This document shows, one piece after another, positions 26,167 through 35,115 of a stretch of 64,000 nucleotides of DNA (its first letter is position 1; every line of letters starts with the position of its first letter). Source of the stretch: Gemmatimonadota bacterium (GTDB taxonomy: Bacteria > Gemmatimonadota > Gemmatimonadetes > Longimicrobiales > Gaopeijiaceae). Below the pieces are notes generated by a model. It made no database searches and was not told the origin of the DNA. It saw nothing but the letters and a program-made list of their open reading frames with translations. The stretch spans positions 1 to 64,000 of the forward strand of contig JAPOYJ010000011.1 in assembly GCA_026706635.1 (NCBI GenBank). Reading direction: 5' to 3'. The translations under genes and the position numbers were made by a program.

Positions 26167-28347
26167 ATGAGCACGCAGAAGCGCTTCGACACCGTGACCG
26201 CCGCCAAGACATGGAGCCGTCGCCCGGAGACCCGCTCCGGCGACCGCGACCTCATCCCCAGGATCTTCGGAGAGGACACCTTCGGGCTCCGCGAGATGCA
26301 GTCCCGGCTGCCGGACACCGTCTACAAGCAGCTGATGAGGACCATCCACCACGCCGAGGAGCTCGATCCCGGGATCGCCGACGCCGTTGCCTCGGCGATG
26401 AAGGACTGGGCCCTCTCGCGCGGCGCGACCCACTACACGCACTGGTTCCAGCCGCTCACCGGCTCCACCGCCGAGAAGCACGACTCCTTTCTGAAGGTGG
26501 GAAGCGACGGCCGCGCCCTCACCGAGTTCGGGGGCAGCGAGCTCGTGCAGGGCGAGCCGGACGCCTCCTCCTTCCCGTCGGGCGGGCTCAGGGCCACGTT
26601 CGAGGCGCGCGGCTACACCGCCTGGGACCCGACCTCGCCGGCCTTCCTCATGGGGGGCGAGTCGGCGACCTACCTCTGCATACCGACGGCGTTTTCGAGC
26701 TGGGCCGGGGACAGCCTCGACGCCAAGATTCCGCTGCTGCGCTCGATGGATGCCCTGGACCAGGTCACGCGGCGGGCCCTACGGCTCTTCGGCGTCGACG
26801 CCGGACGCGTCACGGCGAGCCTCGGGCCGGAGCAGGAGTTCTTCCTACTGGACCGCGAGTTCTACTACCGGCGTCCGGACCTGATGACGTCGGGCCGCAC
26901 CCTCTTCGGTGCCAAGCCGCCTCGAGGGCAGGAGCTCGACGACCACTACTTCGGCTGGATGCACGAGCGCGTGCTGGCGTGCATACAGGCGGTCGAGATG
27001 GACCTCTACCGTCTCGGCGTGCCGATGAAGACGCGCCACAACGAGGTCGCCCCCGGGCAGTTCGAGATGGCGCCCGTCTACGAGAACGCCAACGTCGCCT
27101 CGGACCACCAGCAGCTCATGATGCGGATCCTGGAACGCAACGCGCGCCACTACGGATTCGTGGCGCTCCTCCACGAGAAGCCCTTCGCGGGGATCAACGG
27201 GAGCGGCAAGCACATCAACTGGTCCTTCGGAACCTCCGGCCGCAACCTGATGGATCCCGGCGACACACCCCACGACAACCTGATCTTCCTCTTCTTCTGC
27301 ACGGCGGTGATGAGCGCTGTGAATCGCCACCAGGATCTGCTCCTCGCAAGCGTCTCGACCGCAGGCAACGACCACCGTCTGGGAGCGAACGAGGCACCCC
27401 CGTCGATCATCTCGATCTTCCTGGGCAGCCAGCTCGAGGACATCTTCGAGCAGCTCGAGGCGTCCGGCAGGGCCGAGCGTCGGGGCGGCGAAGGGCTGCT
27501 GGGGCTGGGCGTCGACGTGCTGCCCAATCTCCCGCGCCACTCTGGCGATCGCAACCGCACCTCTCCCTTCGCCTTCACCGGCAACAAGTTCGAGTTCCGA
27601 GCGGTCGGCTCCTCGTCGAGCATCTCGCTCCCCGCCACGGTGCTCAACACGATCGTCGCGGAGGCGATCGACGATTGGACACAGCTGCTCGAGCCGATCG
27701 TGGCGTCGGGCACCTCGATCGAAGATGCACTCTGGAAGCTCCTCTCGAACGAGATTCCGGACTTCAAGCGAATCATCTTCAGCGGCGACAACTACTCCGA
27801 CGAGTGGGTCGAGGAGGCTGCACGCCGCGGTCTGCTGAACACCGGCTCGACGGTGGACGCACTTCCCGCGCTCGTCGCCGACAAGAACAAGGAGCTCTTC
27901 GACAGGTACGACGTGATGTCGCCCCGGGAGCTCGAAGCGCGCCACGAGGTGCTCACCGAACAGTACTTCATCAAGATCAACATCGAGGGCGAGACGGCGG
28001 CCCACATTGCCCGCACGATGATCCTGCCCGCGGCGGTGACGTACCTGGGGCAGCTGGGTTCGGCTCGCAAGAGCGTCAAGAAGGGCGGAGCGTCGACCGA
28101 GGGAGTCGACGAGAGCATCGCACTGGTCGCCGGACTGGTCGACGAGCTCACCGAGGCGCTGGCCGAGCTAGACGTGCAGAACGAGGAGCTGGGGGGCGAC
28201 GAGGTGACCGAGAAGGTCGTCCATATGCGCAACAATGTGATACCGGCGGCCAACGCCGTACGCGACGTGGCGGATCGGATGGAGAAGGTGATTCCCGACG
28301 AGCTCTGGCCGCTCCCGACGTACCGCGACATGCTCTTCGTGAAGTAG
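26167..28347 (+). CDS. glnN: glutamine synthetase type III
   Basis: 726 residues, the length typical of GSIII (about 700-730) rather than GSI/GSII. The N-terminal GSIII signature region (IFGEDTFGLREMQSRLP, THYTHWFQPLTGSTAEKHD), the catalytic segments EQEFFLLD and MKTRHNEVAPGQFEMAPVYE, and the ATP/glutamate region KPFAGINGSGKHINWSFGT are all present, followed by NRTSPFAFTGNKFEFRAVGS. The enzyme makes glutamine from glutamate, NH3 and ATP in the cytosol. Single gene; about 110 bases separate it from the hupE-like gene. The TAG stop coincides with the decayed left end of a MITE copy. Confidence 0.93.
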   Translation: MSTQKRFDTVTAAKTWSRRPETRSGDRDLIPRIFGEDTFGLREMQSRLPDTVYKQLMRTIHHAEELDPGIADAVASAMKDWALSRGATHYTHWFQPLTGSTAEKHDSFLKVGSDGRALTEFGGSELVQGEPDASSFPSGGLRATFEARGYTAWDPTSPAFLMGGESATYLCIPTAFSSWAGDSLDAKIPLLRSMDALDQVTRRALRLFGVDAGRVTASLGPEQEFFLLDREFYYRRPDLMTSGRTLFGAKPPRGQELDDHYFGWMHERVLACIQAVEMDLYRLGVPMKTRHNEVAPGQFEMAPVYENANVASDHQQLMMRILERNARHYGFVALLHEKPFAGINGSGKHINWSFGTSGRNLMDPGDTPHDNLIFLFFCTAVMSAVNRHQDLLLASVSTAGNDHRLGANEAPPSIISIFLGSQLEDIFEQLEASGRAERRGGEGLLGLGVDVLPNLPRHSGDRNRTSPFAFTGNKFEFRAVGSSSSISLPATVLNTIVAEAIDDWTQLLEPIVASGTSIEDALWKLLSNEIPDFKRIIFSGDNYSDEWVEEAARRGLLNTGSTVDALPALVADKNKELFDRYDVMSPRELEARHEVLTEQYFIKINIEGETAAHIARTMILPAAVTYLGQLGSARKSVKKGGASTEGVDESIALVAGLVDELTEALAELDVQNEELGGDEVTEKVVHMRNNVIPAANAVRDVADRMEKVIPDELWPLPTYRDMLFVK

Positions 28348-28514
28348 CGGCGGATCGCCGGGGAGCAACGCAGGGCGAAGCTGCGGGCACGGCCATTGTA
28401 AACTCTAGATTACAAAAGGTAAGGCATACGTTACTATGGACAGGCGAAGCCAAGCGGTCCAGCGGGGATGCAGCGCTGCTCGAATGCCGTGGGAGGTTTG
28501 TCCACAGGCTGCTT
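28345..28514 (+). mobile_element. MITE-like repeat, copy D (doublet-bearing)
   Basis: The left end is decayed (TAGCGGCGGATCGCCGG) and overlaps the stop of the glutamine synthetase gene. GAGCAACGCAGGGCGAAG is followed by a palindrome doublet, TATGGACAGGCGAAGCC, GCGGTCCAGCGGGGATGCAG and a right end TTTGTCCACAGGCTGCTT. It occupies the whole leader of the next gene, so that gene's promoter must lie in or before the element. Confidence 0.75.
28397..28435. repeat. 21-bp-period palindrome doublet 3
   Basis: TGTAAACTCTAGATTACA (28397-28414), spacer AAA, GGTAAGGCATACGTTACT (28418-28435). It is carried by MITE copy D and ends 81 bases before the start codon of the downstream lipoprotein gene, a position where an operator could act. 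Confidence 0.75.
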
Positions 28515-28516
28515 GG

Positions 28517-29755
28517 GTGAGGGTAGGGTCGGAGTTGAGATCGCTGTGCGCGACGGCGTTGGTCGCGCTTATCGCGGCCTGCGCCCAGGAGGACTCGGGG
28601 GGCGGTGCGCGCGAGGGGGCAGAGGAGTTTGCAGGGGTACGCCTGGCCGAGCCCGAAGCCGTCTACCCGCAGGGCTTCTCGGCGGCCTTCACGGTGCGCG
28701 AGCTGGACGACGGCACGGTGCTCGTCGCCGACCCGATCGGCCAGGCGCTGGTCAGGGTCGACTTCGCGACTGCGAGCGCCGACACGGTGGGCGGCTACGG
28801 AGAGGGTCCGTCCGAGTACCGCCAACCCGACGCGGTCTGGCCCCTTCCCGATGGCGGCACGCTCCTTGTGGACCTCGGTAACGGCCGCCTGACGGAGCTG
28901 GACGCCGAACTCGAGTTTGGCCGCACGCATCCGTACTCCCAGGGCGACCCCGAGGATACGACGCTCATGGTCGTGATCCCGCAGGGGGTGGACGACCGGG
29001 GGCGCGTCTACTTCAGTGGCGTGCCGGTCGAAGAGAACGACTCGCTGCCGGTGCTGCGTCTGGATCTGGGAACGGGCGAGCTCGACACGATCGCGCGATA
29101 CAGGCTACCCGCGACGAGGCGGGACACGATCACCGATGCGCGCGGGCGGCAGCGCCAACGCGTCTCGATGGTGCCGCTATCGCCCACCGACGCGTGGGGC
29201 GTGGGGGCCGACGGGCGGGTGGCGCTGGCGCGCGCCGCGGGGGCCCCGATGAGCAACGCTCCCACCGAATTGGGTTACTTCCTGGAGTGGATCGACGAGG
29301 ACGGCACTTCGACGCCCGGCCCCACGGTGCCCTACGAGCCCGTCCCCATCGGCGAGGCCGAGAAGGAGGAGTGGACCGACCGGCGGGACGAGTTGGGCGG
29401 CGGGCTCAGACTTGAGGCCGCGACCGGCGACAGCGCGGCGGCGGTCATCGGCAAGCGGGGCGGACCTAGGCCGGTGAACGAGGACCTGGACCGCTACGCC
29501 TGGCCCGAGGTGCTGCCCGCCTTCTACCCCGATAGGGTTGCGGTCGACCCCCTTGGGCGTGCCTGGGTGCGCCGCTACGCCGAGGCGGGAGCGGTAACGC
29601 GCTACGATGTCTTCAGTGCGACCGGCGAACGCGCGGAGACGGTCGAGCTCGGGGTCGGCAGGCGAGTCGTCGGCTTCGGGGAGGGCAGCCTGTACGCGAT
29701 CCAGATGGACGACCTGGGACGCCAGCGGCTGGAGCGGTATGCGATCCCGATGTAG
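28517..29755 (+). CDS. beta-propeller-type lipoprotein (6-bladed, NHL-like)
   Basis: 412 residues from the GTG at 28517. The open frame reaches back to 28436, but those 27 codons are translated MITE sequence; starting at the GTG gives VRVGSELRSLCATALVALIAAC, a normal signal peptide with lipobox. The mature part shows repeated blades (FTVRELDDGTVLVADPIGQA, GYGEGPSEYRQPDAVWPLPD, LLVDLGNGRLTELDAELEFG) like the 6-bladed beta-propeller proteins common in Gemmatimonadota and Bacteroidota. Role unknown; probably periplasmic, anchored to the membrane. The leader is a MITE with a palindrome doublet. Confidence 0.72.
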   Translation: MRVGSELRSLCATALVALIAACAQEDSGGGAREGAEEFAGVRLAEPEAVYPQGFSAAFTVRELDDGTVLVADPIGQALVRVDFATASADTVGGYGEGPSEYRQPDAVWPLPDGGTLLVDLGNGRLTELDAELEFGRTHPYSQGDPEDTTLMVVIPQGVDDRGRVYFSGVPVEENDSLPVLRLDLGTGELDTIARYRLPATRRDTITDARGRQRQRVSMVPLSPTDAWGVGADGRVALARAAGAPMSNAPTELGYFLEWIDEDGTSTPGPTVPYEPVPIGEAEKEEWTDRRDELGGGLRLEAATGDSAAAVIGKRGGPRPVNEDLDRYAWPEVLPAFYPDRVAVDPLGRAWVRRYAEAGAVTRYDVFSATGERAETVELGVGRRVVGFGEGSLYAIQMDDLGRQRLERYAIPM

Positions 29756-29811
29756 GCTGTGATCTACGACAACCGGCACCGCCGGCAGACTCGCCACTCT
29801 TCCCGCAGCAG

Positions 29812-30078
29812 ATGCCCCTCGATCCTGAACTTGTAGCCATTCTCGTCTGCCCCGAGAGCAGGCAGCCTGTTGCCCCCGCGTCGGGGGAGGTGATCGACCG
29901 CGTCAACGCAGCCGTGGCGAGCGGGGATGCGCGGACACGATCCGGCGATCCCTTGGGCAAGCCGATCGTCGAGGGGCTGATCCGCGAGGACGGCCGCGTC
30001 CTCTATCCGGTGCGCGACGGCATCCCGATAATGCTGATCGACGAGGCGATCGAAGTCGCAACGGACGCTTCCGGGTAG
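29812..30078 (+). CDS. Trm112-like/UPF0434 small protein
   Basis: 88 residues: LDPELVAILVCPESRQPVAP at the N-terminus and REDGRVLYPVRDGIPIMLIDEA at the C-terminus are the two conserved segments of the Trm112 family. Unlike zinc-binding eukaryotic Trm112 only one Cys is present here (VCPES). Bacterial members are small proteins of uncertain role, thought to activate methyltransferases. About 56 bases downstream of the lipoprotein gene, possibly in the same transcript. TAG stop equals the first triplet of a MITE copy. Confidence 0.8.
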   Translation: MPLDPELVAILVCPESRQPVAPASGEVIDRVNAAVASGDARTRSGDPLGKPIVEGLIREDGRVLYPVRDGIPIMLIDEAIEVATDASG

Positions 30079-30157
30079 GAGCCCGTCTGGAAAATCTCGC
30101 GCGAGCACCGAGAGCGGCTGCTCGAATGCCGTGGGGGGATTGTCCACGGGCTGGCCA
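30076..30157 (+). mobile_element. MITE-like repeat, copy E (82-bp internal-deletion form)
   Basis: It begins TAGGAGCCCGTCTGGAAAATC, keeps CTCGCGCGAGCACCGAGAGCGG, then jumps to GCTGCTCGAATGCCGTGG and the right end TTGTCCACGGGCTGGCCA. Hairpin and middle are deleted. Its opening TAG is the stop codon of the Trm112-like gene. Confidence 0.75.
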
Positions 30158-30180
30158 GCCCCGCCCCCACGCCCGCCCCG

Positions 30181-31326
30181 CTACCTCGTCGGCCGCACCC
30201 TCAGGAAGAAGCCGCCCCCGAAGCGGGTGTAGTAGGCACCGGTGAAGCTGGTCTCGACGCGCTGCCAGCCCAGGCGGAATGCTGCGTCCATGTTGCGCGC
30301 GACGCTCCTGGTGATCTCGGCGTAGAGGGCTGCGCCGTTGTCGGCCTCCTCGCCGGGCACCGGCGCGTACTCCTCCGACTGATGGCGATACCGCTTGACG
30401 GCCAGATCAGAAGCGACGCTCAGGCCGAACTCGCGCCAGACCTTCCAGAGCTGCATCTGAACACCGAGGCGGCCGGCGTGGTACTCGACGCGCCTGGAGT
30501 TGGACCAGCTACGGGTGCCGTCGAGGCTCACACCGAGGTCCATCCGCCCGGCACTCAGCTCGTATCCGCCCCCCAGGCCGACTGCGTGGTCGACGCGGAA
30601 GACCCCCTCGAGACCCTGTCTGGGGTAGGTGTGGTACCGGTAGGAGCCGAAGAAGCGCACCTCGGAGTACTCGCCCGAGTCGGGGGAACGGTAGCTACGC
30701 CTAGTGCCAGCGGCCTCTACAACGGCCGACCTGCGATCCAGGAGATCGAGGTAGGGAAGGAGCACCGGTGCGCCATAGTCGGCACTCTCTCCGGTCACCG
30801 TGAGGGAGGCCCGCGACCCGGCCAAGGTCGTCTCGTACCCCGCCTTCAGGCGGTACGACCTGTATCCGGGCGGGAGGTAGAGCGGCATCGGGGGACGATC
30901 GTCGATCCCGTGCTTCCTTGCGGTGGCCTCGGCGACTAGGGCGCCGCCCCGCCCGTCGGCGACGTCCCTATGGTAGCGGGCGGTCAGAAGGGCGTTGTAC
31001 TCGCGCGGGGAGTACCTGCGCAGCTGGAAGCCGCCCGGCGCGAATTGGCGAAAGCCCACGTCGACGATGGCATCCAGGGAGCTCTGCTCGCGACGGGCGA
31101 GGTTGAAGATCCCGTTGGCGCTCCATTCGCCGACCCACGCCACCGCCTGGTTCGTGGAATCAACCTGTGGGATGACGAAAGAGACGAAGTCCCCCCGCCA
31201 GGCCTCGCCAGCCATTCCCCCGGATATCACCAGATCCTGGACGATCCCCTGTCCGGCCAGGGGCGAGGCCGTGGCCAGGACGAAGAGTCCGGGCAGGCCG
31301 AAACGCGCAACGCCGTCGATTCTCAT
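30181..31326 (-). CDS. outer-membrane beta-barrel-like exported protein
   Basis: 381 residues with signal peptide MRIDGVARFGLPGLFVLATASPLAG. The rest is a series of amphipathic strands with alternating hydrophobic residues and Tyr/Arg girdles (SYRLKAGYETTLAGSRASLT, FFGSYRYHTYPRQGLEGVF, RFGGGFFLRVRPTR), suggesting a barrel, though no named family is recognised. It is the last of four genes read on the minus strand; its start overlaps the stop of the coiled-coil gene by 4 bases (ATGA), so they are translationally coupled. The shared operon with a sensor kinase and sigma-54 activator suggests an envelope-stress or surface function. Confidence 0.6.
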   Translation of the reverse strand: MRIDGVARFGLPGLFVLATASPLAGQGIVQDLVISGGMAGEAWRGDFVSFVIPQVDSTNQAVAWVGEWSANGIFNLARREQSSLDAIVDVGFRQFAPGGFQLRRYSPREYNALLTARYHRDVADGRGGALVAEATARKHGIDDRPPMPLYLPPGYRSYRLKAGYETTLAGSRASLTVTGESADYGAPVLLPYLDLLDRRSAVVEAAGTRRSYRSPDSGEYSEVRFFGSYRYHTYPRQGLEGVFRVDHAVGLGGGYELSAGRMDLGVSLDGTRSWSNSRRVEYHAGRLGVQMQLWKVWREFGLSVASDLAVKRYRHQSEEYAPVPGEEADNGAALYAEITRSVARNMDAAFRLGWQRVETSFTGAYYTRFGGGFFLRVRPTR

Positions 31327-32207
31327 TGTCCGCCTCCCGTCCTTCCTCTGAATTCCTCCGCCTTGCGACTGAGCTCCAGCATTCGCATCTCGACTTCCTC
31401 CCTCAGCTCCCTGTACTGCCCGATCCTGACCTCGATCGGCACAGCGGGCGCCGACGCGGGGTCGGAGAGTTCGCGACGCTCATTGCCGATCGGCACCACG
31501 CCGTCCCCGAACCTCTCGTGCGACGTCATGAAGTCCCTACGATTCTGTTCCCTGCGCTGCCTTTGCGCAAGCACCTCAATCTTCTGGTCCAGCTCTGCAG
31601 CAAGGCTAGCGTAGTACCGGACCCGGTTCTCCATCAGCCTCGCCTTGTAGAGAATCTCCCCGGGAGTGTCGCCGGGGCGAATCGTCACCTCCGGCATCGG
31701 CTCCAGCTCCAGGGGCACCTCGGGGAGCTCGCTCTCGACTCGGCGGAGGGTGCTGAAGAGCTCGTTGTACAAAGCATTCTCGTACTCCGCAGCGCCAACC
31801 GACTGTTCGGTGGCGGGCCAGAGCTTCTCCAGGTAGTCGTCTATCGCGGCGACCAGCTCCTGACCCGCCTCCCTCCAGAGTTCCTGACTCGATCGCCAAG
31901 CCTGCTCCAGGCGGCTCTTCTCCGGAGAGCGCTCCTGGAAGACCGCGAGGAGCTCTCTGACGCGGTCGCGGTCGCCAGCCCTGGAGGCCGCGGCGTGCTG
32001 TTCCAGGAGCTGCGACCACTCGTCGCGGACCCTCGCTGCCGCCAGCCGCGCCGCCTCGGATCTGGCCTTGGCCTCCTCGTACTCCGCCTGCCTGCTCTCC
32101 ACTACCGCCTGGGGGGAGACGGCCGCCACCTGGGCCCGCAACCCCGCAAGGGGGGCCAGCAGGCAGATCGCCGCGGTCCCGGCCGTGTGCAGCAGGAGTC
32201 GTCTCAT
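31323..32207 (-). CDS. exported coiled-coil protein
   Basis: 294 residues. A signal peptide (LLLHTAGTAAICLLAPLAGLRAQ) is followed by long heptad-rich helices (VVESRQAEYEEAKARSEAARLAAA, read in two parts around residues 35-60; and ENRVRYYASLAAELDQKIEVL near 195-215). No enzymatic motif is seen. It overlaps the response-regulator gene upstream and the barrel gene downstream by 4 bases each, so it is the third member of a tightly coupled operon. Possibly a periplasmic scaffold or sensor partner; function unknown. Confidence 0.65.
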   Translation of the reverse strand: MRRLLLHTAGTAAICLLAPLAGLRAQVAAVSPQAVVESRQAEYEEAKARSEAARLAAARVRDEWSQLLEQHAAASRAGDRDRVRELLAVFQERSPEKSRLEQAWRSSQELWREAGQELVAAIDDYLEKLWPATEQSVGAAEYENALYNELFSTLRRVESELPEVPLELEPMPEVTIRPGDTPGEILYKARLMENRVRYYASLAAELDQKIEVLAQRQRREQNRRDFMTSHERFGDGVVPIGNERRELSDPASAPAVPIEVRIGQYRELREEVEMRMLELSRKAEEFRGRTGGGQ

Positions 32208-33619
32208 TCCCCTATCGCGTACTTCTTGATCTTGTAGAGCAGCTTGCTCTTGGAAATGCCCAGATGCCTCGCGGCCGCGGTCCTGTTGCCGCCGGTCCTG
32301 GCCAGCACCTGACGGATCATCCCCTCTTCCATATCGTCAACCGCGCGGCTCAAGTCAATACCCTCCGAGGTGTCCCCGCCGCTCCGCCCCGGCGACTGCG
32401 AGCCCGGGACGTTGACCAGGAGGGGCAGATCGGACGCCTGGAGGACCTCCTCCTCGGCGAGCACCAGGGCTCTTTCTACCACATTCTCGAGCTGCCGCAC
32501 ATTGCCCGGCCAGTCGTACTCGACGAGCCGCTCCATCGCCTCCGGTGAGATCGCGGCCACCGGCGAGCGGGTGCGCCTCCGGAGCTTCCCCACGAAGTGC
32601 TCTGCCAGGAGAGGGATGTCCTCCCGCCGGTCCCGGAGGGGCGGAACGGTGATCGGCACCACGTGCAGCCGGTAGTAGAGATCCTCGCGGAAGCCGTCCC
32701 CCCGCAGCAGGTCGGTGGCGGGCGAATTCGTCGCCGCGACTATCCGGACATCGACCGGAATCGTCTCCTCGCCCCCGACGCGCTCCAGCTTCCGGTCCTG
32801 CAGGACGCGCAGGAGCCGCACCTGGGTGGCCGCCGAGATGGTGGCGATCTCGTCCAGGAAGAGGGTGCCGCCGTCGGCCAGCTCGAAACGCCCCCGCCGA
32901 CGCCTCTCCGCCCCCGTGAAGGCACCCCGCTCGTGGCCGAAGAGCTCCGAGTCGAGGAGGCCCTCGGGCATGGCCCCGCAGTTCACCGGGACGAAGGGCC
33001 CCTCGTGCCGGGCCGATCCGGCGTGCAGAGCCCGGGCAACCAGCTCCTTCCCGGTCCCGGACTCCCCGTAGATCATCACCGTCGAATCCGAGCGCGCCAC
33101 CCGCTCGACGAAGCGCAGCACCGTCCGAATACCCTCCGACTCGCCGACCATCTCGCCGTACGGGGTGCCGCCGTCGCCGCCCTCGGAGCGCAGGTAGGTG
33201 TTCTCGACGCGGAGCGCAAGATTCTCCTGACGCAGGCGCAGGCGCTCGTCCCGCTCGCGCAGGATGCGGTCCACCTTGATCCCGAACTCCTCCGACGAGA
33301 AGGGCTTCGAGATGAAGTCGCGCGCGCCGAGCTTCATCGCCTTGACCGCGGTCTCGACCGTGCCATGGCCGGTGATCACCAGCACGTCGGTGGCCGGCGC
33401 CGCGCTCTTCACTCCCTCGAGCACCCTGATGCCGTCCATATGCGCCATCTTCAGATCGGTGATGACCAGATCGGCACCCTCCTCCTGGAGGAGCCGGAGT
33501 CCCTCGCGCCCGTCCGTCGCCGAGAGCGTGCGGTGGCCTCGGCGGCGCATCAGGAGCTCGAGCCCGTCGCGCATGCTGTCATGATCGTCGATGATCAGTA
33601 CCTGACTCGGGGTGCTCAT
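32204..33619 (-). CDS. NtrC-family sigma-54-dependent response regulator
   Basis: 471 residues in three domains. Receiver: LIIDDHDSM with phosphoacceptor Asp55 in DLVITDLKM, and the conserved Lys in DFISKPFSS. AAA+ domain (~145-375): Walker A GESGTGKE, the sigma-54 contact loop GAFTGAERR, Walker B GGTLFLDEIA. C-terminal Fis-type helix-turn-helix: NRTAAARHLGISKSKLLYKI. When phosphorylated by its kinase it should oligomerise and open sigma-54 promoters. The kinase gene ends 11 bases upstream and the coiled-coil gene overlaps its end by 4 bases. Targets unknown; autoregulation of this operon is a possibility. Confidence 0.92.
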   Translation of the reverse strand: MSTPSQVLIIDDHDSMRDGLELLMRRRGHRTLSATDGREGLRLLQEEGADLVITDLKMAHMDGIRVLEGVKSAAPATDVLVITGHGTVETAVKAMKLGARDFISKPFSSEEFGIKVDRILRERDERLRLRQENLALRVENTYLRSEGGDGGTPYGEMVGESEGIRTVLRFVERVARSDSTVMIYGESGTGKELVARALHAGSARHEGPFVPVNCGAMPEGLLDSELFGHERGAFTGAERRRRGRFELADGGTLFLDEIATISAATQVRLLRVLQDRKLERVGGEETIPVDVRIVAATNSPATDLLRGDGFREDLYYRLHVVPITVPPLRDRREDIPLLAEHFVGKLRRRTRSPVAAISPEAMERLVEYDWPGNVRQLENVVERALVLAEEEVLQASDLPLLVNVPGSQSPGRSGGDTSEGIDLSRAVDDMEEGMIRQVLARTGGNRTAAARHLGISKSKLLYKIKKYAIGE

Positions 33620-33630
33620 CTAGCCGCTCC

Positions 33631-35106
33631 CTAGGTGGTTGCAAGGCGCTGTCCCGTATCGCCGGGCAGGTTCTCCGGGCCTCTCAAGTATACGTGAAAC
33701 TCGGCTCCCGATCCGCCGGCGGCCCCTTCGACGTCGTCCGAGACGACGCTGACGCGCCCTCGATTCACCTCCACCATCTCCTTGACGATCGCCAGTCCCA
33801 GCCCGGCGCCCTGCGCCTTGTCGCCGACAAAGGGCTCGAAGATGCGGTCGCGGAGCTCGCGCGCGATCCCCGGTCCGTCGTCGCGGACCGAGAGGCGAAC
33901 CTCGCCGTGGACCATCGCTCCCGAGAGCCACACGGTGTCGCCCGCCTGGGCGGCGTTGCGGAGCAGATTCAGGGTCAGGCGTTTGACGTGCCGCGGATCG
34001 GCCCTCGCCAGGAGCGGCTTGGCGGGGAGATCGACCTCCAGTTGGCCGCCCCTCCGTTCGAGGTCGCTCTCGACGAGCGCCGCCGCTTCCCTCACCGGCT
34101 CGCGGACATCGTGCAGCCGGAGGAGCGTCTGGCCCGGCCGCGCGAAGCCGAGGAACTCGTTGATGATCGCGTTCAGGTCGCGCACCTCCTTCCGGATCCG
34201 CCCCAGGATCGTCCTCCGCTCCTCGGCGTCGTCGCTCTCCTGGGCGGCGGCGGCGAAGAGCTCGAGCCCTCCGAGTGGATTGCGGATCTCGTGGGCGACG
34301 CGCGAGAGCATCACCCGCAGCTGCTCGTCCCGGCGGCGGATTCCGGTCCTCATCCTCTCCATGGCGCGCGCAAGACGCCCGATCTCGTCCTCGCCCTCGA
34401 GGTTGAAGGGGCGGTCCATCGCCCCCCTCTGAATCCTGAGCGCGCCGCGGCTGAGCACCTCCAGGCGCGACGCGATCCCACTGGCGAGCCGCCAGCCGAT
34501 CAGGCCAGCGGCCGCCGCCGCCCCGACCGCCAGGGCGACGAGCGTCCACCTCAGGCGGGTCAGGGGCGAGAGGTGGTCGGCGGGGATCAGGACCGCGAGG
34601 AAGGTCTCGGAGCCGAGGCGCATGAAGCCGTACTTGTACTGCCTCGTCCCGTCGGCGCTCTCGAATAGCTCGGTGGTGGCCCGCCCATCCTCGCTGCGAT
34701 ACGCCTCCGCGATCGTCTCGATGTACGGTGCCGCCTCGTTTACCTCCTGCCCGATCGCCAGCACCTCCGGCGGGTCAACGCTCACGAGGGCCGTGGCGAT
34801 CTGGTCGCCCACCTCCCAGCGGAATATGAAGGCCCGGTCCACATAGCCGTGTTCCCTGAGGCGATGGAGCAGCTGTTGGACGCCCCTCCACTCGGCGGTC
34901 TCCTCGTCGCCCGGGGAGAAGAAGGCGAAGGCGTCGTCGATCCCGAAGGCAAGGTGGCCCGCGACACCGGCCACATCCAGCAGCCTTCGGTCGAGCTCGG
35001 CCTCGAGGGCGTTCCCCGACGCAGTGTAGAAGAGCCAGGTGCCGAGGCCACTGATCCCGACGGCGAAGGTGGCGAAGAAGAGGGTGAAGCGATTCCGCAG
35101 TCTCAT
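33631..35106 (-). CDS. membrane sensor histidine kinase (partner of the NtrC-type regulator)
   Basis: 491 residues from MRLRNRFTL; the open frame extends 42 codons further upstream but those translate a MITE, and the signal-anchor begins at this Met. TM1 (FTLFFATFAVGISGLGTW), a periplasmic sensor of ~150 residues, TM2 (LVALAVGAAAAAGLIGWRLA), a HAMP linker, HisKA with the H-box VAHEIRNP, and HATPase_c with N-box LTLNLLRNAAQAG, G1 DDGPGIA and G2 GAGLGLAIVKEM. It should autophosphorylate on the His and pass phosphate to the adjacent regulator. First gene of a four-gene operon; MITE copy F with a palindrome doublet lies directly upstream. Confidence 0.9.
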   Translation of the reverse strand: MRLRNRFTLFFATFAVGISGLGTWLFYTASGNALEAELDRRLLDVAGVAGHLAFGIDDAFAFFSPGDEETAEWRGVQQLLHRLREHGYVDRAFIFRWEVGDQIATALVSVDPPEVLAIGQEVNEAAPYIETIAEAYRSEDGRATTELFESADGTRQYKYGFMRLGSETFLAVLIPADHLSPLTRLRWTLVALAVGAAAAAGLIGWRLASGIASRLEVLSRGALRIQRGAMDRPFNLEGEDEIGRLARAMERMRTGIRRRDEQLRVMLSRVAHEIRNPLGGLELFAAAAQESDDAEERRTILGRIRKEVRDLNAIINEFLGFARPGQTLLRLHDVREPVREAAALVESDLERRGGQLEVDLPAKPLLARADPRHVKRLTLNLLRNAAQAGDTVWLSGAMVHGEVRLSVRDDGPGIARELRDRIFEPFVGDKAQGAGLGLAIVKEMVEVNRGRVSVVSDDVEGAAGGSGAEFHVYLRGPENLPGDTGQRLATT

Positions 35107-35115
35107 CGTCCGACC

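Noticed and set aside
28436-28516. ATG start for the propeller lipoprotein
   Set aside because: The 27 extra codons are MITE sequence and would bury the signal peptide; the GTG at 28517 gives a normal lipobox.
26211-28520. 769-codon frame overlapping glutamine synthetase
   Set aside because: Arg/Pro/Gly-rich shadow frame of a clearly identified GSIII gene.
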